From Pseudomonas taetrolens (GTDB lineage: Bacteria; Pseudomonadota; Gammaproteobacteria; Pseudomonadales; Pseudomonadaceae): a DNA stretch of 64,000 nt. The stretch's first letter is position 1. Each line of letters opens with the position of its first letter. The notes under the pieces are model-generated. The model made no database searches. It worked only from the letters and a program-made list of their open reading frames with translations, and was not told the DNA's origin. The stretch lies in contig NZ_LS483370.1 in the NCBI RefSeq assembly GCF_900475285.1, forward strand, positions 186,001-250,000, given 5' to 3'. Shown one piece after another: positions 47,379-57,439 of the stretch. Position numbers and translations under genes: made by a program.

Positions 47379-47807
47379 ATGGAAACGTTCGCAGCATTAA
47401 AGCTGGTTCATGGCGTGTCGACACTGCTGCTGTTTGTCAGCGCCATCGTTTTGCTTGTCTGGGTAGTTCGTCGTTGGCGGGCCGGTGATAAAGACCTGTC
47501 GGGCGGCGTGGTGCGGCGTCCGTGGGGATTTGTCTGGGCTCTGATGGGGCTGTGTCTGTTGGTACTGCCGGTGAGTGGCTGGTTTTTGGTGCATCTGGCG
47601 GGCTGGCCATTGAGTCAGTTGTGGCTGCTGGCGGGCAGCAGTTTGTATCTGCTGGGCGGCCTGAGCTGGCTGTGGCTGGTGGTGCGTCTTAATCGGCAGC
47701 GGCTGGGACGTGTGGCCAAGCACCCGCGCTTTACCTGGGTGCTGGTGGTTTTTTGCGCCATTTGCTTTATCGCCATCGCCGGGCTGATGGGCGCCAAACC
47801 GGTGTAA
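47379..47807 (+). CDS. DUF2269-like membrane protein
   Basis: The 142-residue protein has four hydrophobic segments (about residues 5-27, 45-65, 72-93 and 116-137). ATG 47379 follows AAGGAA and METFAALKLVHGVSTLLLF starts the first helix. The family function is not known. It lies 40 bp after ilvA and is probably co-transcribed. Confidence 0.85.
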   Translation: METFAALKLVHGVSTLLLFVSAIVLLVWVVRRWRAGDKDLSGGVVRRPWGFVWALMGLCLLVLPVSGWFLVHLAGWPLSQLWLLAGSSLYLLGGLSWLWLVVRLNRQRLGRVAKHPRFTWVLVVFCAICFIAIAGLMGAKPV

Positions 47808-47816
47808 CTTCAAACG

Positions 47817-47840
47817 GCCCCTCCCCGGTTGGAGAGGGGC
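47817..47840. terminator. Hairpin between convergent genes
   Basis: GCCCCTC pairs with GAGGGGC. The following AGGGGCTTTA is only weakly T-rich. It lies between the DUF2269-like gene and the HAD phosphatase gene. Confidence 0.55.
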
Positions 47841-47847
47841 AGGGGCT

Positions 47848-48504
47848 TTAGTCGCGCAGTGAAATCACCGGCCAGCCGCGCTTCACGGCCTCGGCCCGCA
47901 GATTCTCGTCAGGGTCTACCGCCACCGCATGGGTCACTTGCTCCAGCAGCGGCAGATCGTTCATTGAGTCACTGTAGAAGTAGCTGTCAGCGAGGCTGTA
48001 GCCGGTTTCTTCGAGCCAGCGGTTCAGGCGTGTCACCTTGCCTTCACGGAAGCACGGTATGTCTGTGCTGCGCCCGGTATAGCGGCCGTCGACGACTTCG
48101 CATTCCGTGGCAATCAGGTGTTCCACGCCCAGGCGTTTAGCGATCGGGCCGGTGACTACGCGGTTGGTGGCGGTGATAATCACCAGCAGGTCGCCGGCTT
48201 CACGGTGCTGAGTCAGCAAGGCCTGTGCTTTGGGCAACATGATGGGCTCGATGCAATCGCGCATGAATTCGCGGTGCCATTGATCCAGTTGAGCCATGTC
48301 ATGGAGGCCAAAGATTTCCATGCTGAAATTAAGATACGCCGCGTTGTCCAGCTTTCCGGCCAGGTAATCCTGGTAAAAGGCATCGTTGCGGGCCTTGTAG
48401 GCGTCGCCATCGAGAATGCCCCGCTGGCACAGGTAATCGCCCCATGCGTGATCGCTGTCGCCGCCCAGAAGGGTGTTGTCCAAGTCGAATAAAGCCAGAC
48501 GCAT
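47848..48504 (-). CDS. HAD superfamily phosphatase (SerB-like subgroup)
   Basis: The 218-residue protein begins [18 protein letters not shown] (motif I DLDNT, nucleophile D8), with [17 protein letters not shown] as motif II and [16 protein letters not shown] as motif III. It is of the type hydrolysing small phosphoesters such as phosphoserine or histidinol phosphate; the substrate is not determined. ATG 48504 is chosen so the protein starts at the first strand. It is divergent from rppH, an arrangement conserved in pseudomonads. Confidence 0.9.
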   Translation of the reverse strand: MRLALFDLDNTLLGGDSDHAWGDYLCQRGILDGDAYKARNDAFYQDYLAGKLDNAAYLNFSMEIFGLHDMAQLDQWHREFMRDCIEPIMLPKAQALLTQHREAGDLLVIITATNRVVTGPIAKRLGVEHLIATECEVVDGRYTGRSTDIPCFREGKVTRLNRWLEETGYSLADSYFYSDSMNDLPLLEQVTHAVAVDPDENLRAEAVKRGWPVISLRD

Positions 48505-48648
48505 AGAAGTTACCTGCTGAAATGTCTGTAAAAAAGGCCCTAAGAATACGGTCTTTTCATAAGAGTGCACATAAGGCGGGAAGGCGCGTTGCTGCTTTCA
48601 CAACCTTTGTGGAACAATGCGGCGACATGCGTTTGCGAGGTTGTTGCC

Positions 48649-49128
48649 GTGATCGACCCCGATGGTTTCCGTCCTAATGTCGGGATTATTCTGACAAATG
48701 ATGCTGGTCAGGTACTTTGGGCTCGCCGTATCAATCAAGAAGCGTGGCAGTTTCCACAGGGCGGTATCAACCCTGATGAGACGCCGGAAGACGCCTTGTA
48801 CCGTGAGCTGAACGAAGAAGTTGGCCTTGAACGCGAAGATGTAGAAATACTCGCCTGCACGCGAGGCTGGTTGCGTTATCGTTTGCCGCAACGGCTGGTC
48901 CGTACCCACAGTCAACCGCTGTGCATCGGCCAGAAGCAAAAGTGGTTTTTGCTGCGCCTGATCTCTAACGAGCAGCGGGTGCGGATGGATTTGACCGGTA
49001 AACCGGAATTCGATGGCTGGCGTTGGGTCAGCTATTGGTATCCGTTGGGCCAGGTGGTGACATTCAAGCGCGAGGTCTATCGTCGCGCTCTCAAAGAGCT
49101 TGCCCCGCGCCTTTTAACGCGCGCCTGA
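48649..49128 (+). CDS. rppH: RNA pyrophosphohydrolase RppH
   Basis: The 159-residue Nudix protein starts at GTG 48649 ([15 protein letters not shown]) after GCGAGG. The Nudix box is [20 protein letters not shown] plus VGL, with the catalytic EELxEE-type Glu residues present. RppH removes pyrophosphate from triphosphorylated mRNA 5' ends and so starts decay. It is 21 bp ahead of ptsP, a conserved pair. Confidence 0.96.
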   Translation: MIDPDGFRPNVGIILTNDAGQVLWARRINQEAWQFPQGGINPDETPEDALYRELNEEVGLEREDVEILACTRGWLRYRLPQRLVRTHSQPLCIGQKQKWFLLRLISNEQRVRMDLTGKPEFDGWRWVSYWYPLGQVVTFKREVYRRALKELAPRLLTRA

Positions 49129-49149
49129 CACGGAGTTCGACCCCGAGCC

Positions 49150-51429
49150 ATGCTCAATACGCTGCGCAAGATCGTCCAGGAAGTTAACGCCGCCAAGGAT
49201 CTCAAGGCGGCGTTGGGGATTATTGTGTTGCGCGTCAAAGAGGCTATGAGCAGCCAGGTCTGCTCGGTCTATTTGCTTGATCCAGAGACCAACCGTTTTG
49301 TCCTGATGGCCACCGAGGGCTTGAACAAGCGCTCGATCGGTAAAGTCAGCATGGCGCCCAACGAAGGCCTGGTCGGCCTTGTGGGCACGCGTGAAGAACC
49401 TCTGAACCTCGAAAACGCCGCCGATCACCCGCGTTATCGTTACTTCGCCGAAACCGGTGAGGAGCGCTATGCCTCATTCCTCGGCGCGCCGATCATCCAC
49501 CACCGCCGTGTGGTCGGGGTATTGGTCATCCAGCAAAAGGAACGCCGTCAGTTCGATGAGGGCGAAGAAGCCTTCCTGGTGACCATGAGCGCCCAGTTGG
49601 CAGGGGTTATCGCCCACGCCGAAGCCACGGGCTCGATTCGCGGCCTGGGGCGTCAGGGCAAGGGCATCCAGGAGGCCAAGTTCGTCGGCGTACCCGGTTC
49701 ACCTGGTGCTGCGGTGGGTACGGCGGTGGTCATGTTGCCCCCGGCCGATCTGGACGTTGTTCCCGATAAAACCATCACTGACATTCCCGCCGAGCTGAAA
49801 CTGTTCAAAACGGCCCTCGAAGGCGTGCGCAATGACATGCGTGCCCTGTCGACCAAGCTCGCGTCCCAGTTGCGGCCCGAAGAGCAGGCGCTGTTCGATG
49901 TCTACCTGATGATGCTCGATGACGCATCGCTGGGCAGCGAAGTCAAAAATGTCATCAAGACCGGCCAGTGGGCCCAGGGCGCGCTGCGGCAGGTAGTGAC
50001 GGACCACGTCAATCGTTTTGAGCTGATGGACGATGCCTACCTGCGTGAGCGGGCCTCGGATGTTCGCGACCTCGGGCGGCGTCTGCTGGCGTATTTGCAG
50101 CATGATCGCCAGCAAACCATGGTCTATCCCGACAACACCATTCTGATCAGCGAGGAGCTGACGGCGACCATGCTGGGTGAGGTGCCTGAAGGCAAGCTCG
50201 CGGGCCTGGTGTCGGTATTGGGGTCGGGTAACTCCCACGTGGCGATTCTGGCCCGTGCAATGGGCATCCCGACGGTGATGGGCCTGGTCGACCTGCCGTA
50301 CTCCAAGGTCGACGGCATTCAGATGATCGTCGACGGTTATCACGGCGAGGTCTACACCAACCCCAGCGAAGTGTTGCGCAAGCAGTACGCTGAAGTCGTC
50401 GAAGAAGAGCGTCAGCTGTCCCAGGGCCTTGATGCGTTGCGTGAGCTGCCGTGCATCACCCCTGACGGGCATCGCATGCCGTTGTGGGTCAACACCGGCC
50501 TGCTGGCTGATGTAGCGCGTGCGCAACAGCGCGGCGCAGAAGGCGTGGGTCTGTACCGCACTGAAGTGCCGTTCATGATCAACCAGCGCTTTCCGAGCGA
50601 AAAGGAGCAGCTGGCGATTTATCGCGAGCAACTCGCCGCCTTCCATCCGCAACCGGTGACGATGCGCAGCCTGGACATTGGCGGCGACAAGTCACTGTCG
50701 TATTTCCCGATCAAAGAAGACAACCCGTTCCTCGGCTGGCGCGGGATCCGTGTCACCCTCGACCACCCCGAAATTTTTCTGGTTCAGGCCCGGGCCATGC
50801 TCAAGGCCAGTGAAGGCCTGAACAACCTGCGTATTTTGCTGCCGATGATCTCCGGCACCCACGAACTTGAAGAAGCGCTGCACCTGCTGCACCGCGCCTG
50901 GGGTGAAGTGCGTGACGAAGGAACCGATGTGCCGATGCCTCCGATCGGGGTGATGATCGAAATTCCGGCAGCGGTGTACCAGACCAAGGAACTGGCGCGC
51001 CAGGTGGACTTCCTGTCTGTGGGTTCCAACGACTTGACCCAATACCTGTTGGCCGTCGATCGCAACAACCCGCGGGTCGCCGATTTGTACGATTACCTGC
51101 ACCCGGCCGTGCTGCAAGCCCTGCAATCGGTGGTGCGCGATGCCCATGCCGAAGGCAAGCCTGCGAGTATCTGCGGGGAAATGGCGGGTGATCCGGCCGC
51201 GGCGATCCTGCTGATGGCCATGGGTTTCGACAGCCTGTCGATGAACGCCACCAACTTGCCAAAAGTGAAATGGATGCTGCGCCAGGTCAGCCTGAGCCGT
51301 GCGAAGGAAATCCTGGCCGAAGTCATGACCATCGATAACCCGCAGGTGATTCGCAGTACCGTGCAACTGGCCCTGAAAAACATGGGCCTGACCCGGATGA
51401 TGAATCCGGCGGCAATCAAGCCGTATTAG
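49150..51429 (+). CDS. ptsP: PEP-protein phosphotransferase PtsP (EI-Ntr)
   Basis: The 759-residue protein has an N-terminal GAF domain (about 1-160), then PTS Enzyme I: phospho-His H363 in GSGNSHVAILARAMG, the PEP-binding GLYRTEVPFM and GGDKSLSYFPIKEDNPFLGWRG, and the catalytic-Cys region PASICGEMAGDP. It starts the nitrogen PTS chain PtsP-PtsO-PtsN that links nitrogen status to metabolism. The length fits EI-Ntr. It is in an operon with rppH. Confidence 0.97.
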   Translation: MLNTLRKIVQEVNAAKDLKAALGIIVLRVKEAMSSQVCSVYLLDPETNRFVLMATEGLNKRSIGKVSMAPNEGLVGLVGTREEPLNLENAADHPRYRYFAETGEERYASFLGAPIIHHRRVVGVLVIQQKERRQFDEGEEAFLVTMSAQLAGVIAHAEATGSIRGLGRQGKGIQEAKFVGVPGSPGAAVGTAVVMLPPADLDVVPDKTITDIPAELKLFKTALEGVRNDMRALSTKLASQLRPEEQALFDVYLMMLDDASLGSEVKNVIKTGQWAQGALRQVVTDHVNRFELMDDAYLRERASDVRDLGRRLLAYLQHDRQQTMVYPDNTILISEELTATMLGEVPEGKLAGLVSVLGSGNSHVAILARAMGIPTVMGLVDLPYSKVDGIQMIVDGYHGEVYTNPSEVLRKQYAEVVEEERQLSQGLDALRELPCITPDGHRMPLWVNTGLLADVARAQQRGAEGVGLYRTEVPFMINQRFPSEKEQLAIYREQLAAFHPQPVTMRSLDIGGDKSLSYFPIKEDNPFLGWRGIRVTLDHPEIFLVQARAMLKASEGLNNLRILLPMISGTHELEEALHLLHRAWGEVRDEGTDVPMPPIGVMIEIPAAVYQTKELARQVDFLSVGSNDLTQYLLAVDRNNPRVADLYDYLHPAVLQALQSVVRDAHAEGKPASICGEMAGDPAAAILLMAMGFDSLSMNATNLPKVKWMLRQVSLSRAKEILAEVMTIDNPQVIRSTVQLALKNMGLTRMMNPAAIKPY

Positions 51430-51440
51430 CCACAAAGACG

Positions 51441-51479
51441 CCCCTCTGCAGGCGAGCGTACTCGCTTCTGCAGAGAGGG
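51441..51479. terminator. REP-like hairpin between ptsP and the NRDE gene
   Basis: CCCTCTGCAGGCGAG pairs with CTCGCTTCTGCAGAGAGGG with small mismatches. The core GCGAGCGTACTCGC resembles a REP arm. It probably ends both convergent transcripts; no strong T-run is present. Confidence 0.6.
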
Positions 51480-51481
51480 CT

Positions 51482-52228
51482 TCAAACTTCGATTCTGACT
51501 TCTCCCAAACGCCCGCCCAGTGGCCCGAAGCTGTATTCCACCATCAACCTTGAACCGTCAGCCTTGACGATCAATGCCGTGCTGGCGCGGGTGCCGTAGC
51601 TGGTGCTGGTGATAAATACGCTCGACAACAAACTTTCGGTTGCCAGCCCTACGCCCGTATCCGGCAACTCGCTGAATGGCGCTGTTTGCGTATCTTTGAG
51701 CAAGGCCAACAAGGACTGCGGCTGCGGGTCGCCCAGCACTTCGGCCAACGCTGCCTTGGCTTTCAGCAGCTTGGGCCACGGGGTATCCAGCCCGGCATTC
51801 GACAGCCCATAAATACCTGCACTCAACGGCTGCGCAGCCAACTCCCTTGAGTTGAAATGCCAGAGTTGGTCGCGGGTGCCCAACAACAGGTTGAAGCCGG
51901 CATATTCCACCGAACGTCGACCAACGTCGGCAAAGTACTCGCCAATTGACTGGTTTCCGATCAAAAACTCAGAGACCAGCTCGCCGCGGGAGCGCCGTGA
52001 AGGCGGGCGATGGGGCTCGCGAATATTGGTCAGTGCCGCAAAGCGGCCATCGGCGCCAATGCCCAGCCAGGTGCCGCCAGCTTCGATGTCGCGCCCTGCA
52101 TACACATGGGGCGCTTCGGCCCACTGCGCCAAGGGCATGGCGGGGCGGGCATAAAATTCATCGCGGTTGGCAGCAACCACCAGCGGTTGTGCGTGACCGG
52201 GGCGCCAAGCAAAGACAATCAGGCACAT
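51482..52228 (-). CDS. NRDE family (TANGO2-like) protein
   Basis: The 248-residue protein starts MCLIVFAWRPGHAQPLVVAANRDEFYARPA. The AANRDE motif and Cys2 as likely N-terminal residue match the NRDE/TANGO2 family. The role in bacteria is unclear; haem trafficking has been proposed for eukaryotic members. There is no signal peptide. The length is typical. Confidence 0.9.
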   Translation of the reverse strand: MCLIVFAWRPGHAQPLVVAANRDEFYARPAMPLAQWAEAPHVYAGRDIEAGGTWLGIGADGRFAALTNIREPHRPPSRRSRGELVSEFLIGNQSIGEYFADVGRRSVEYAGFNLLLGTRDQLWHFNSRELAAQPLSAGIYGLSNAGLDTPWPKLLKAKAALAEVLGDPQPQSLLALLKDTQTAPFSELPDTGVGLATESLLSSVFITSTSYGTRASTALIVKADGSRLMVEYSFGPLGGRLGEVRIEV

Positions 52229-52347
52229 GGGCAGTCCTTAATGATTTTTTAACCCCTGTAGTTATAGATTGCCTTGGCCCGTCGCGCCATGAGTGGAGCC
52301 CAAGCCCTTGCTCCGTTACCATGCGGATCAAAATCGAAGGGGGCGTT

Positions 52348-53130
52348 ATGGAATTTCTGCTCTATCTGGTGCTGGGAGGCTTTGCCGGTGTTCTCGCCGG
52401 GCTGTTTGGTGTCGGTGGCGGGCTTATCATCGTGCCGGTGCTGGTGTTCAGTTTCACCCTGCAGGGCTTCAATACCGAGGTGCTGACGCATTTGGCCGTC
52501 GGCACGTCATTGGCTACGATTATCTTTACTTCGATCAATTCGATTCGTGAGCACCACCGCAAGGGTGCCGTGCGCTGGCCGTTGTTTATCTGGATGACGC
52601 TGGGCATTTTGATCGGTGCAGGCATCGGTGCGCTGACTGCTGAAGCCATCGCGGGGCCGCACCTGCAAAAGATCATTGGGGTGTTCGCGGTGCTGATTGC
52701 CGTGCAAATGGCCTTCGGATTACAGCCCAAGGCCAGTCGAATGGTTCCGGGCAAGCTGGGCTTGACCCTGGCGGGCAGTGTGATTGGCTGGGCATCGGCC
52801 ATTTTCGGGATCGGCGGCGGTTCGCTGACTGTCCCGTTCCTGAGCTGGCGCAGTGTGCCCATGCAGCAGGCTGTGGCGACCTCGGCGGCCTGTGGATTGC
52901 CGATAGCGGTGGCAGGTGCATTAAGTTTCATGATCATTGGCTGGCACAACCCGGACTTGCCCGCGCATAGTCTCGGGTTTATTTACTTGCCGGCGCTGCT
53001 GGGCATCGCCCTGACCAGCATGTTTTTCGCCCGTTTCGGTGCGCGTTTGGCTCACAAGCTCTCGCCACGCCTGCTGAAACGGCTGTTTGCCGCACTGTTG
53101 TTCTGTGTCGGCTTGAGTTTCCTGATCTAA
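52348..53130 (+). CDS. TauE/SafE family sulfite or anion exporter-like protein
   Basis: The 260-residue membrane protein has seven to eight hydrophobic segments and the duplicated motif of the TauE/SafE family: GLFGVGGGLIIVPVL (residues 14-28) and AIFGIGGGSLTVPFL. Family members move sulfite, sulfoacetate or other organic anions. It is not part of the sulfur region but is adjacent to lgt, as in P. aeruginosa. The start ATG 52348 follows GAAGGGGG. Confidence 0.9.
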   Translation: MEFLLYLVLGGFAGVLAGLFGVGGGLIIVPVLVFSFTLQGFNTEVLTHLAVGTSLATIIFTSINSIREHHRKGAVRWPLFIWMTLGILIGAGIGALTAEAIAGPHLQKIIGVFAVLIAVQMAFGLQPKASRMVPGKLGLTLAGSVIGWASAIFGIGGGSLTVPFLSWRSVPMQQAVATSAACGLPIAVAGALSFMIIGWHNPDLPAHSLGFIYLPALLGIALTSMFFARFGARLAHKLSPRLLKRLFAALLFCVGLSFLI

Positions 53131-53142
53131 CGAGGAGTCGCA

Positions 53143-53949
53143 ATGCTGCCTTACCCGCAGATTGACCCGGTGGCATTGGCCATCGGACCGCTGAAAATCC
53201 ATTGGTACGGTTTGATGTACCTGATCGGCATTGGCGCAGCCTGGCTGATCCTGTCCCGTCGTCTCAACCGTTTCGACCCGACCTGGACCAAGGAAAAGCT
53301 GTCTGACCTGGTGTTCTGGGTGGCGATGGGGGTGATTGTCGGTGGCCGTTTGGGTTATGTGCTGTTTTACGACCTGAGCGCCTACATCGCCAATCCGTTG
53401 TTGATTTTCGAAGTCTGGAAAGGCGGCATGGCGTTCCACGGCGGCCTGATCGGCGTGATGCTGGCCACGTGGTGGTTCGGCAAGCGCAACAACAAGTCGT
53501 TTTTCCAGATCATGGATTTTATCGCCCCTGTGGTGCCCATCGGCCTGGGCGCGGGGCGCATTGGCAACTTCATCAACGCCGAGTTGTGGGGCAAGGCCAC
53601 CGATGTGCCTTGGGCGATGATTTTTCCGACCGATCCGCAGCAATTGGCACGTCATCCGTCGCAGCTGTATCAGTTTGCGCTGGAAGGTGTGGCATTGTTC
53701 CTGATTCTTTGGCTGTATTCGCGTAAACCGCGTCCAACCATGGCGGTTTCCGGGATGTTCGCCCTGTTCTACGGCATCTTCCGCTTTATCGTCGAGTTCG
53801 TCCGGGTGCCGGATGCTCAATTGGGCTATCTGGCGTTTGGCTGGGTCACCATGGGGCAAATCCTTTGCATTCCGATGATCGCCGGCGGACTGTTACTGAT
53901 CTGGTGGGCTTACCATCGTGATCCAGCGGCTCAAAAAGCTGCGTCATAA
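53143..53949 (+). CDS. lgt: Prolipoprotein diacylglyceryl transferase
   Basis: The 268-residue inner membrane enzyme has seven hydrophobic segments, [15 protein letters not shown] with the conserved His, and the Lgt signature [17 protein letters not shown]. It transfers diacylglycerol from phosphatidylglycerol to the lipobox Cys of prolipoproteins. It is 12 bp after the exporter gene and 50 bp before thyA. Confidence 0.97.
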   Translation: MLPYPQIDPVALAIGPLKIHWYGLMYLIGIGAAWLILSRRLNRFDPTWTKEKLSDLVFWVAMGVIVGGRLGYVLFYDLSAYIANPLLIFEVWKGGMAFHGGLIGVMLATWWFGKRNNKSFFQIMDFIAPVVPIGLGAGRIGNFINAELWGKATDVPWAMIFPTDPQQLARHPSQLYQFALEGVALFLILWLYSRKPRPTMAVSGMFALFYGIFRFIVEFVRVPDAQLGYLAFGWVTMGQILCIPMIAGGLLLIWWAYHRDPAAQKAAS

Positions 53950-53999
53950 ATTCGAATTGCAGGGCTCATAAAGCCCTGCATTCAAACGGTAGGAAATCC

Positions 54000-54971
54000 A
54001 TGAAGCAATACCTCGAACTCGTTGCCAACGTCATCAAAAATGGCACCTTGCAAGCCAACCGCACCGGCGTGAAGACCATCAGCCTGCCTGGGGCGATGTT
54101 GCGCTACGACCTCAAAGAAGGCTTTCCGGCCATCACCACCCGACGCATGGCATTCAAGTCCGCGATCGGCGAAATGTGTGGCTTCTTGCGTCCAGTGAAC
54201 AGCGCTGCCGACTTCCGCGCCCTGGGGTGCAAGGTGTGGGACCAGAACGCCAACGAAAACGCACAGTGGCTGGCGAATCCGTTCCGTCAGGGCGAAGACG
54301 ATCTCGGCGAGATCTATGGCGTGCAATGGCGCAAGTGGCCTGCCTACAAGCAGATTGGGCGCGGCAATCAGGCCGCCATCGAGCTGGCACTGAGCCAGGG
54401 TTATCGCCAGATTGCCGAAGGAGAGGAAGACGGCCAGCCCTACGTGGTGCTGTACAAGGCCATCGACCAGGTGCGTCAGTGTGTCGACACCATCATCAAT
54501 GATCCGGGCAGCCGCCGTATTTTGTTCCATGGCTGGAACTGCGCCCAGCTGGACGAAATGGCTCTGCCGCCGTGCCACCTGCTGTACCAGTTCCACCCGA
54601 ATGTCGAGACCAAGGAGATCTCCCTGACGCTCTACATTCGCTCCAACGATCTGGGCCTGGGCACGCCGTTCAACCTGACCGAAGGCGCAGCGCTGTTGAG
54701 CCTGATCGGCCGACTGACCGGCTACACGCCGCGCTGGTTCACCTATTTCATCGGTGATGCTCACGTGTACGAGAACCACCTGGACATGCTCAACGAACAG
54801 CTGACCCGCGAGCCGTTCCCGATGCCAAAACTGGTGATCTCGGACCGCGTTCCGGAGTTCGCCAGGACGGGTGTCTACCAGCCGGAGTGGCTGGGGCTGA
54901 TCGAGCCGGGCGACTTCAGCCTCGAAGGCTATCAGCACCATGCTCCCATGACCGCGCCGATGGCGGTGTAA
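54000..54971 (+). CDS. thyA: Thymidylate synthase
   Basis: The protein is 323 residues, longer than E. coli ThyA (264), with an insertion in the small domain as in other pseudomonads. Catalytic C192 is in [24 protein letters not shown] and [21 protein letters not shown] complete the active site. It methylates dUMP to dTMP with methylene-tetrahydrofolate. The lgt-thyA order is conserved. Confidence 0.97.
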   Translation: MKQYLELVANVIKNGTLQANRTGVKTISLPGAMLRYDLKEGFPAITTRRMAFKSAIGEMCGFLRPVNSAADFRALGCKVWDQNANENAQWLANPFRQGEDDLGEIYGVQWRKWPAYKQIGRGNQAAIELALSQGYRQIAEGEEDGQPYVVLYKAIDQVRQCVDTIINDPGSRRILFHGWNCAQLDEMALPPCHLLYQFHPNVETKEISLTLYIRSNDLGLGTPFNLTEGAALLSLIGRLTGYTPRWFTYFIGDAHVYENHLDMLNEQLTREPFPMPKLVISDRVPEFARTGVYQPEWLGLIEPGDFSLEGYQHHAPMTAPMAV

Positions 54972-54979
54972 CGCTGCAC

Positions 54980-55019
54980 ACCCGGTAGTCGCAGCCTGCA
55001 CCAGCGGCTACCGGGTTTT
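54980..55019 (+). terminator. Intrinsic terminator after thyA
   Basis: ACCCGGTAG(TCGC) pairs with (GCGG)CTACCGGGT, a stem of about 13 bp with one G-U, followed by TTT. Confidence 0.75.
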
Positions 55020-55067
55020 CAGGCCCGGCGCTGGGCCACCTGAGCGCGAGGTGTCCACAATAGGCGG

Positions 55068-55523
55068 TCACACGTCACGCGTGATGACGCGCCTATAACT
55101 GTCTGCCGGGGTCAACACCTTGCCCGCTTTGGAGCGCACGGTGATGGTTTCAACCGGCTCCGACCGCTCTTTGTCGAGCAATATCGAAAAACTCTCGCCT
55201 TTACTGAACATAAACCGCTCGCCCCATTGGCGCATGCTGACGACCACGGGAAACACCGCGCGTCCCATTTCGGTCAACACGTATTCCTTGTAGGCGCTGC
55301 CATCGGACGCCGGCTGGATTTCGAACACGCCCAGTTCGACCAACATTTTGAGTTTCACGGTCAGAATATTTTTGGCAAGGCCAAGACGTTTCTGGAACTC
55401 GCTGAAGCGGCGAACGTCGTCGAACGCTTCGCGCAAGATCATCAAGATCCAGCGGTCGCCGATCGCCTCAAGCGTGCGGGCCACCGGACATTCGCTTTGA
55501 GCCAGTATTTGCTGCTTGGCCAT
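55068..55523 (-). CDS. HxlR family transcriptional regulator
   Basis: The 151-residue winged-helix regulator has CPVARTLEAIGDRWILMILREAF (residues 12-34, with C12 the conserved HxlR Cys) and the helix-turn-helix SEFQKRLGLAKNILTVKLKMLVELG. It is divergent from an MFS transporter gene 140 bp away, which it probably regulates. The effector is unknown. Confidence 0.92.
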   Translation of the reverse strand: MAKQQILAQSECPVARTLEAIGDRWILMILREAFDDVRRFSEFQKRLGLAKNILTVKLKMLVELGVFEIQPASDGSAYKEYVLTEMGRAVFPVVVSMRQWGERFMFSKGESFSILLDKERSEPVETITVRSKAGKVLTPADSYRRVITRDV

Positions 55524-55585
55524 GACTCACCAGGGTGCTGAAAATGGATCGGGAAGGATCAAACGGCAGAGGGGTGCCTTTGACA

Positions 55586-55612
55586 AACTGGTTGTATTTA
55601 ACAACTTGATTT
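55586..55612. promoter_or_regulatory. Candidate operator in the hxlR/MFS spacer
   Basis: GTTGTATTTAACAAC (55591-55605) is an inverted repeat GTTG/CAAC separated by 7 bp, preceded by a TTGACA-like hexamer (55580-55585). A second CAAC block lies at 55622. It could bind the HxlR-type regulator. Confidence 0.4.
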
Positions 55613-55665
55613 GATAAAAAACAACGATCCGGTTTCTTTTAGCAACCAAGTTCCAAGGATAGTTG

Positions 55666-56922
55666 ATGGCCTGTAAATCTCTTGCACCAGCCAAAATGGA
55701 CGCCGAAACCGAGAAGGCTGCCGGCGGCTATCCCGAGTCTGCCCAAGGTGCTACGACCGCCACCCTGAGCCGTTACCAGACCTTTCTCTTTGCGGTGACC
55801 TGCGCAATGGCGGTGGCAAACGTCTATTTTGCACAGCCTCTGCTGGAGTCCATGGCCACCAGCCTGTCGGTTTCGCCCGGCGCCATCGGTATCGTCGTCA
55901 CCGCTACCCAGGCTGGTTATGTGCTGGGGTTGCTGTTCATTGTTCCACTAGGTGATCTGCTGAACCGCAAAAAACTCATCCTTACCCAATTGCTTCTGTC
56001 GGCTTTGGCCTTGTGCGCTGTAGGACTGGCTCAGGACTGGGGCATGCTGCTCGGTGCAATGATGCTGGTGGGCCTGATGGCCGTTGTGGTCCAAGTGGTG
56101 GTCGCCTACGTGGCCACCCTGGCGCTCCCCGAACAGCGCGGCGAGGTCGTGGGCACCGTGACCAGTGGCGTCGTGCTGGGGATTCTTCTCGCCCGCTTCG
56201 TGTCGGGGGCGGTGGCCGACCTGGCGGGCTGGCGCGGTGTTTATTTTGTGTCGGCGGCATTGATGATCGGCATGGCGCTGGTGTTGTTGCGCACCATGCC
56301 TGCCTCCCCGGCAGCACCTGCAAAAGGCGGTTACCTGGCGTTGCTGCGGTCGGTGTTTCAACTGTATCTGACCGAACGCACGTTGCGCGTCCGGGGCACC
56401 TTTGCCCTGCTCATCTTTGCCGCCTTCAGCGTGTTGTGGACATCGATGGTGCTGCCGCTCAGCGCGCCTGCGCTGTCGCTGTCACACACCCAAATCGGCC
56501 TTTTCGGCCTGGCCGGAGTGGCTGGCGCACTGGCTGCGGCACGGGCCGGGCGACTGGCCGACCGAGGGCTCGGCAACCGCACGACCGGCGTGGCCTTGCT
56601 GCTGTTGACCGTGTCCTGGTTGCCCACCGCGTTTGTCGAAAGCTCATTGCTGGCTATGGTCGTGGGCGTTGTGTTGCTGGACTTCGCCGTTCAAGCGGTG
56701 CATGTCACCAATCAGAGCCTGATCTTTGCCGCGCGCCCCGATGCGCAGAGTCGTCTTGTCGGCGCCTATATGTGCTTCTACTCGATCGGCAGCGGACTGG
56801 GCGCCATTGCGGCAACTTATGTATATGCACACTTTGGCTGGGGGGCGGTTTGCATGTTGGGGGCTGCCATCAGTGCAAGTGCTCTGTTGTACTGGATCTA
56901 CCTGGAGCTCACGTCCCGATAA
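55666..56922 (+). CDS. MFS transporter
   Basis: The 418-residue protein has twelve predicted membrane segments, the loop 2-3 motif LGDLLNRKKLIL and AYMCFYSIGSGLGAIAATYV near the end. It is of the DHA1-type drug or sugar efflux group (similar to YnfM/NepI-type transporters). The start is ATG 55666 after AAGGAT. Divergence from an HxlR gene suggests efflux of a toxic compound; the substrate is not known. Confidence 0.9.
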   Translation: MACKSLAPAKMDAETEKAAGGYPESAQGATTATLSRYQTFLFAVTCAMAVANVYFAQPLLESMATSLSVSPGAIGIVVTATQAGYVLGLLFIVPLGDLLNRKKLILTQLLLSALALCAVGLAQDWGMLLGAMMLVGLMAVVVQVVVAYVATLALPEQRGEVVGTVTSGVVLGILLARFVSGAVADLAGWRGVYFVSAALMIGMALVLLRTMPASPAAPAKGGYLALLRSVFQLYLTERTLRVRGTFALLIFAAFSVLWTSMVLPLSAPALSLSHTQIGLFGLAGVAGALAAARAGRLADRGLGNRTTGVALLLLTVSWLPTAFVESSLLAMVVGVVLLDFAVQAVHVTNQSLIFAARPDAQSRLVGAYMCFYSIGSGLGAIAATYVYAHFGWGAVCMLGAAISASALLYWIYLELTSR

Positions 56923-56966
56923 TGCCCAGAACGTGAGAGACGTACACCCGACCGTCGGGATCTTTC

Positions 56967-57416
56967 TCAATGCCCGTGGCTTTTGCCCACATGGCTCGGT
57001 TCGCCTTCTGGCGGTGTCACCGAGCCGCTGACTTCCAGGCGCTGCAAAATTCCGCAATGATCCTTGTCCAGTCCTTGGCTGCAGCGTTGGCGCAGGTCGA
57101 GCAGTTGTACCTGCAACGCCAGCAAGCCATCGATCCGCGCCTTGACGTGGTGGATATGTTCGTCGATCAGCGCATTGACACTCTGGCACTGGTCTTGAGG
57201 GCTGTCGCGCAGATTGAGCAGGCTGCGGATTTCTTCGAGTGTCATGTCCAGGCTGCGGCAATTGCGGATAAAGGTCAGCCGTTCGACATGGGCCTGGGTG
57301 TACAAACGGTAATTGCCGTCACTGCGGGCCGGCTCTGGCAGCAGCTTTTCGCGCTCGTAATAACGGATGGTTTCGACCTGACAGTCGGTCAGTTTTGCCA
57401 GCTCACCAATTTTCAT
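56967..57416 (-). CDS. cadR: MerR family metal-responsive regulator, CadR-like
   Basis: The 149-residue protein begins MKIGELAKLTDCQVETIRYYEREKLLPEP, the MerR helix-turn-helix. Metal-ligand Cys are C77, C112 and C121, the last two spaced by nine residues as in PbrR-type sensors, and the C-terminus has several His (SHVGKSHGH). Such sensors twist the promoter on binding Cd, Pb or Zn. It is divergent from the P-type ATPase gene with a classic operator between. Whether Cd, Pb or Zn is the main inducer is not clear. ATG 57416 gives the canonical start. Confidence 0.9.
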   Translation of the reverse strand: MKIGELAKLTDCQVETIRYYEREKLLPEPARSDGNYRLYTQAHVERLTFIRNCRSLDMTLEEIRSLLNLRDSPQDQCQSVNALIDEHIHHVKARIDGLLALQVQLLDLRQRCSQGLDKDHCGILQRLEVSGSVTPPEGEPSHVGKSHGH

Positions 57417-57439
57417 CAGTCGTGCCTCCCAAAGGTTAC

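Noticed and set aside
49699..51435. Long minus-strand frames opposite ptsP
   Set aside because: PtsP is complete with all Enzyme I motifs; the antisense frames lack any recognisable domain.
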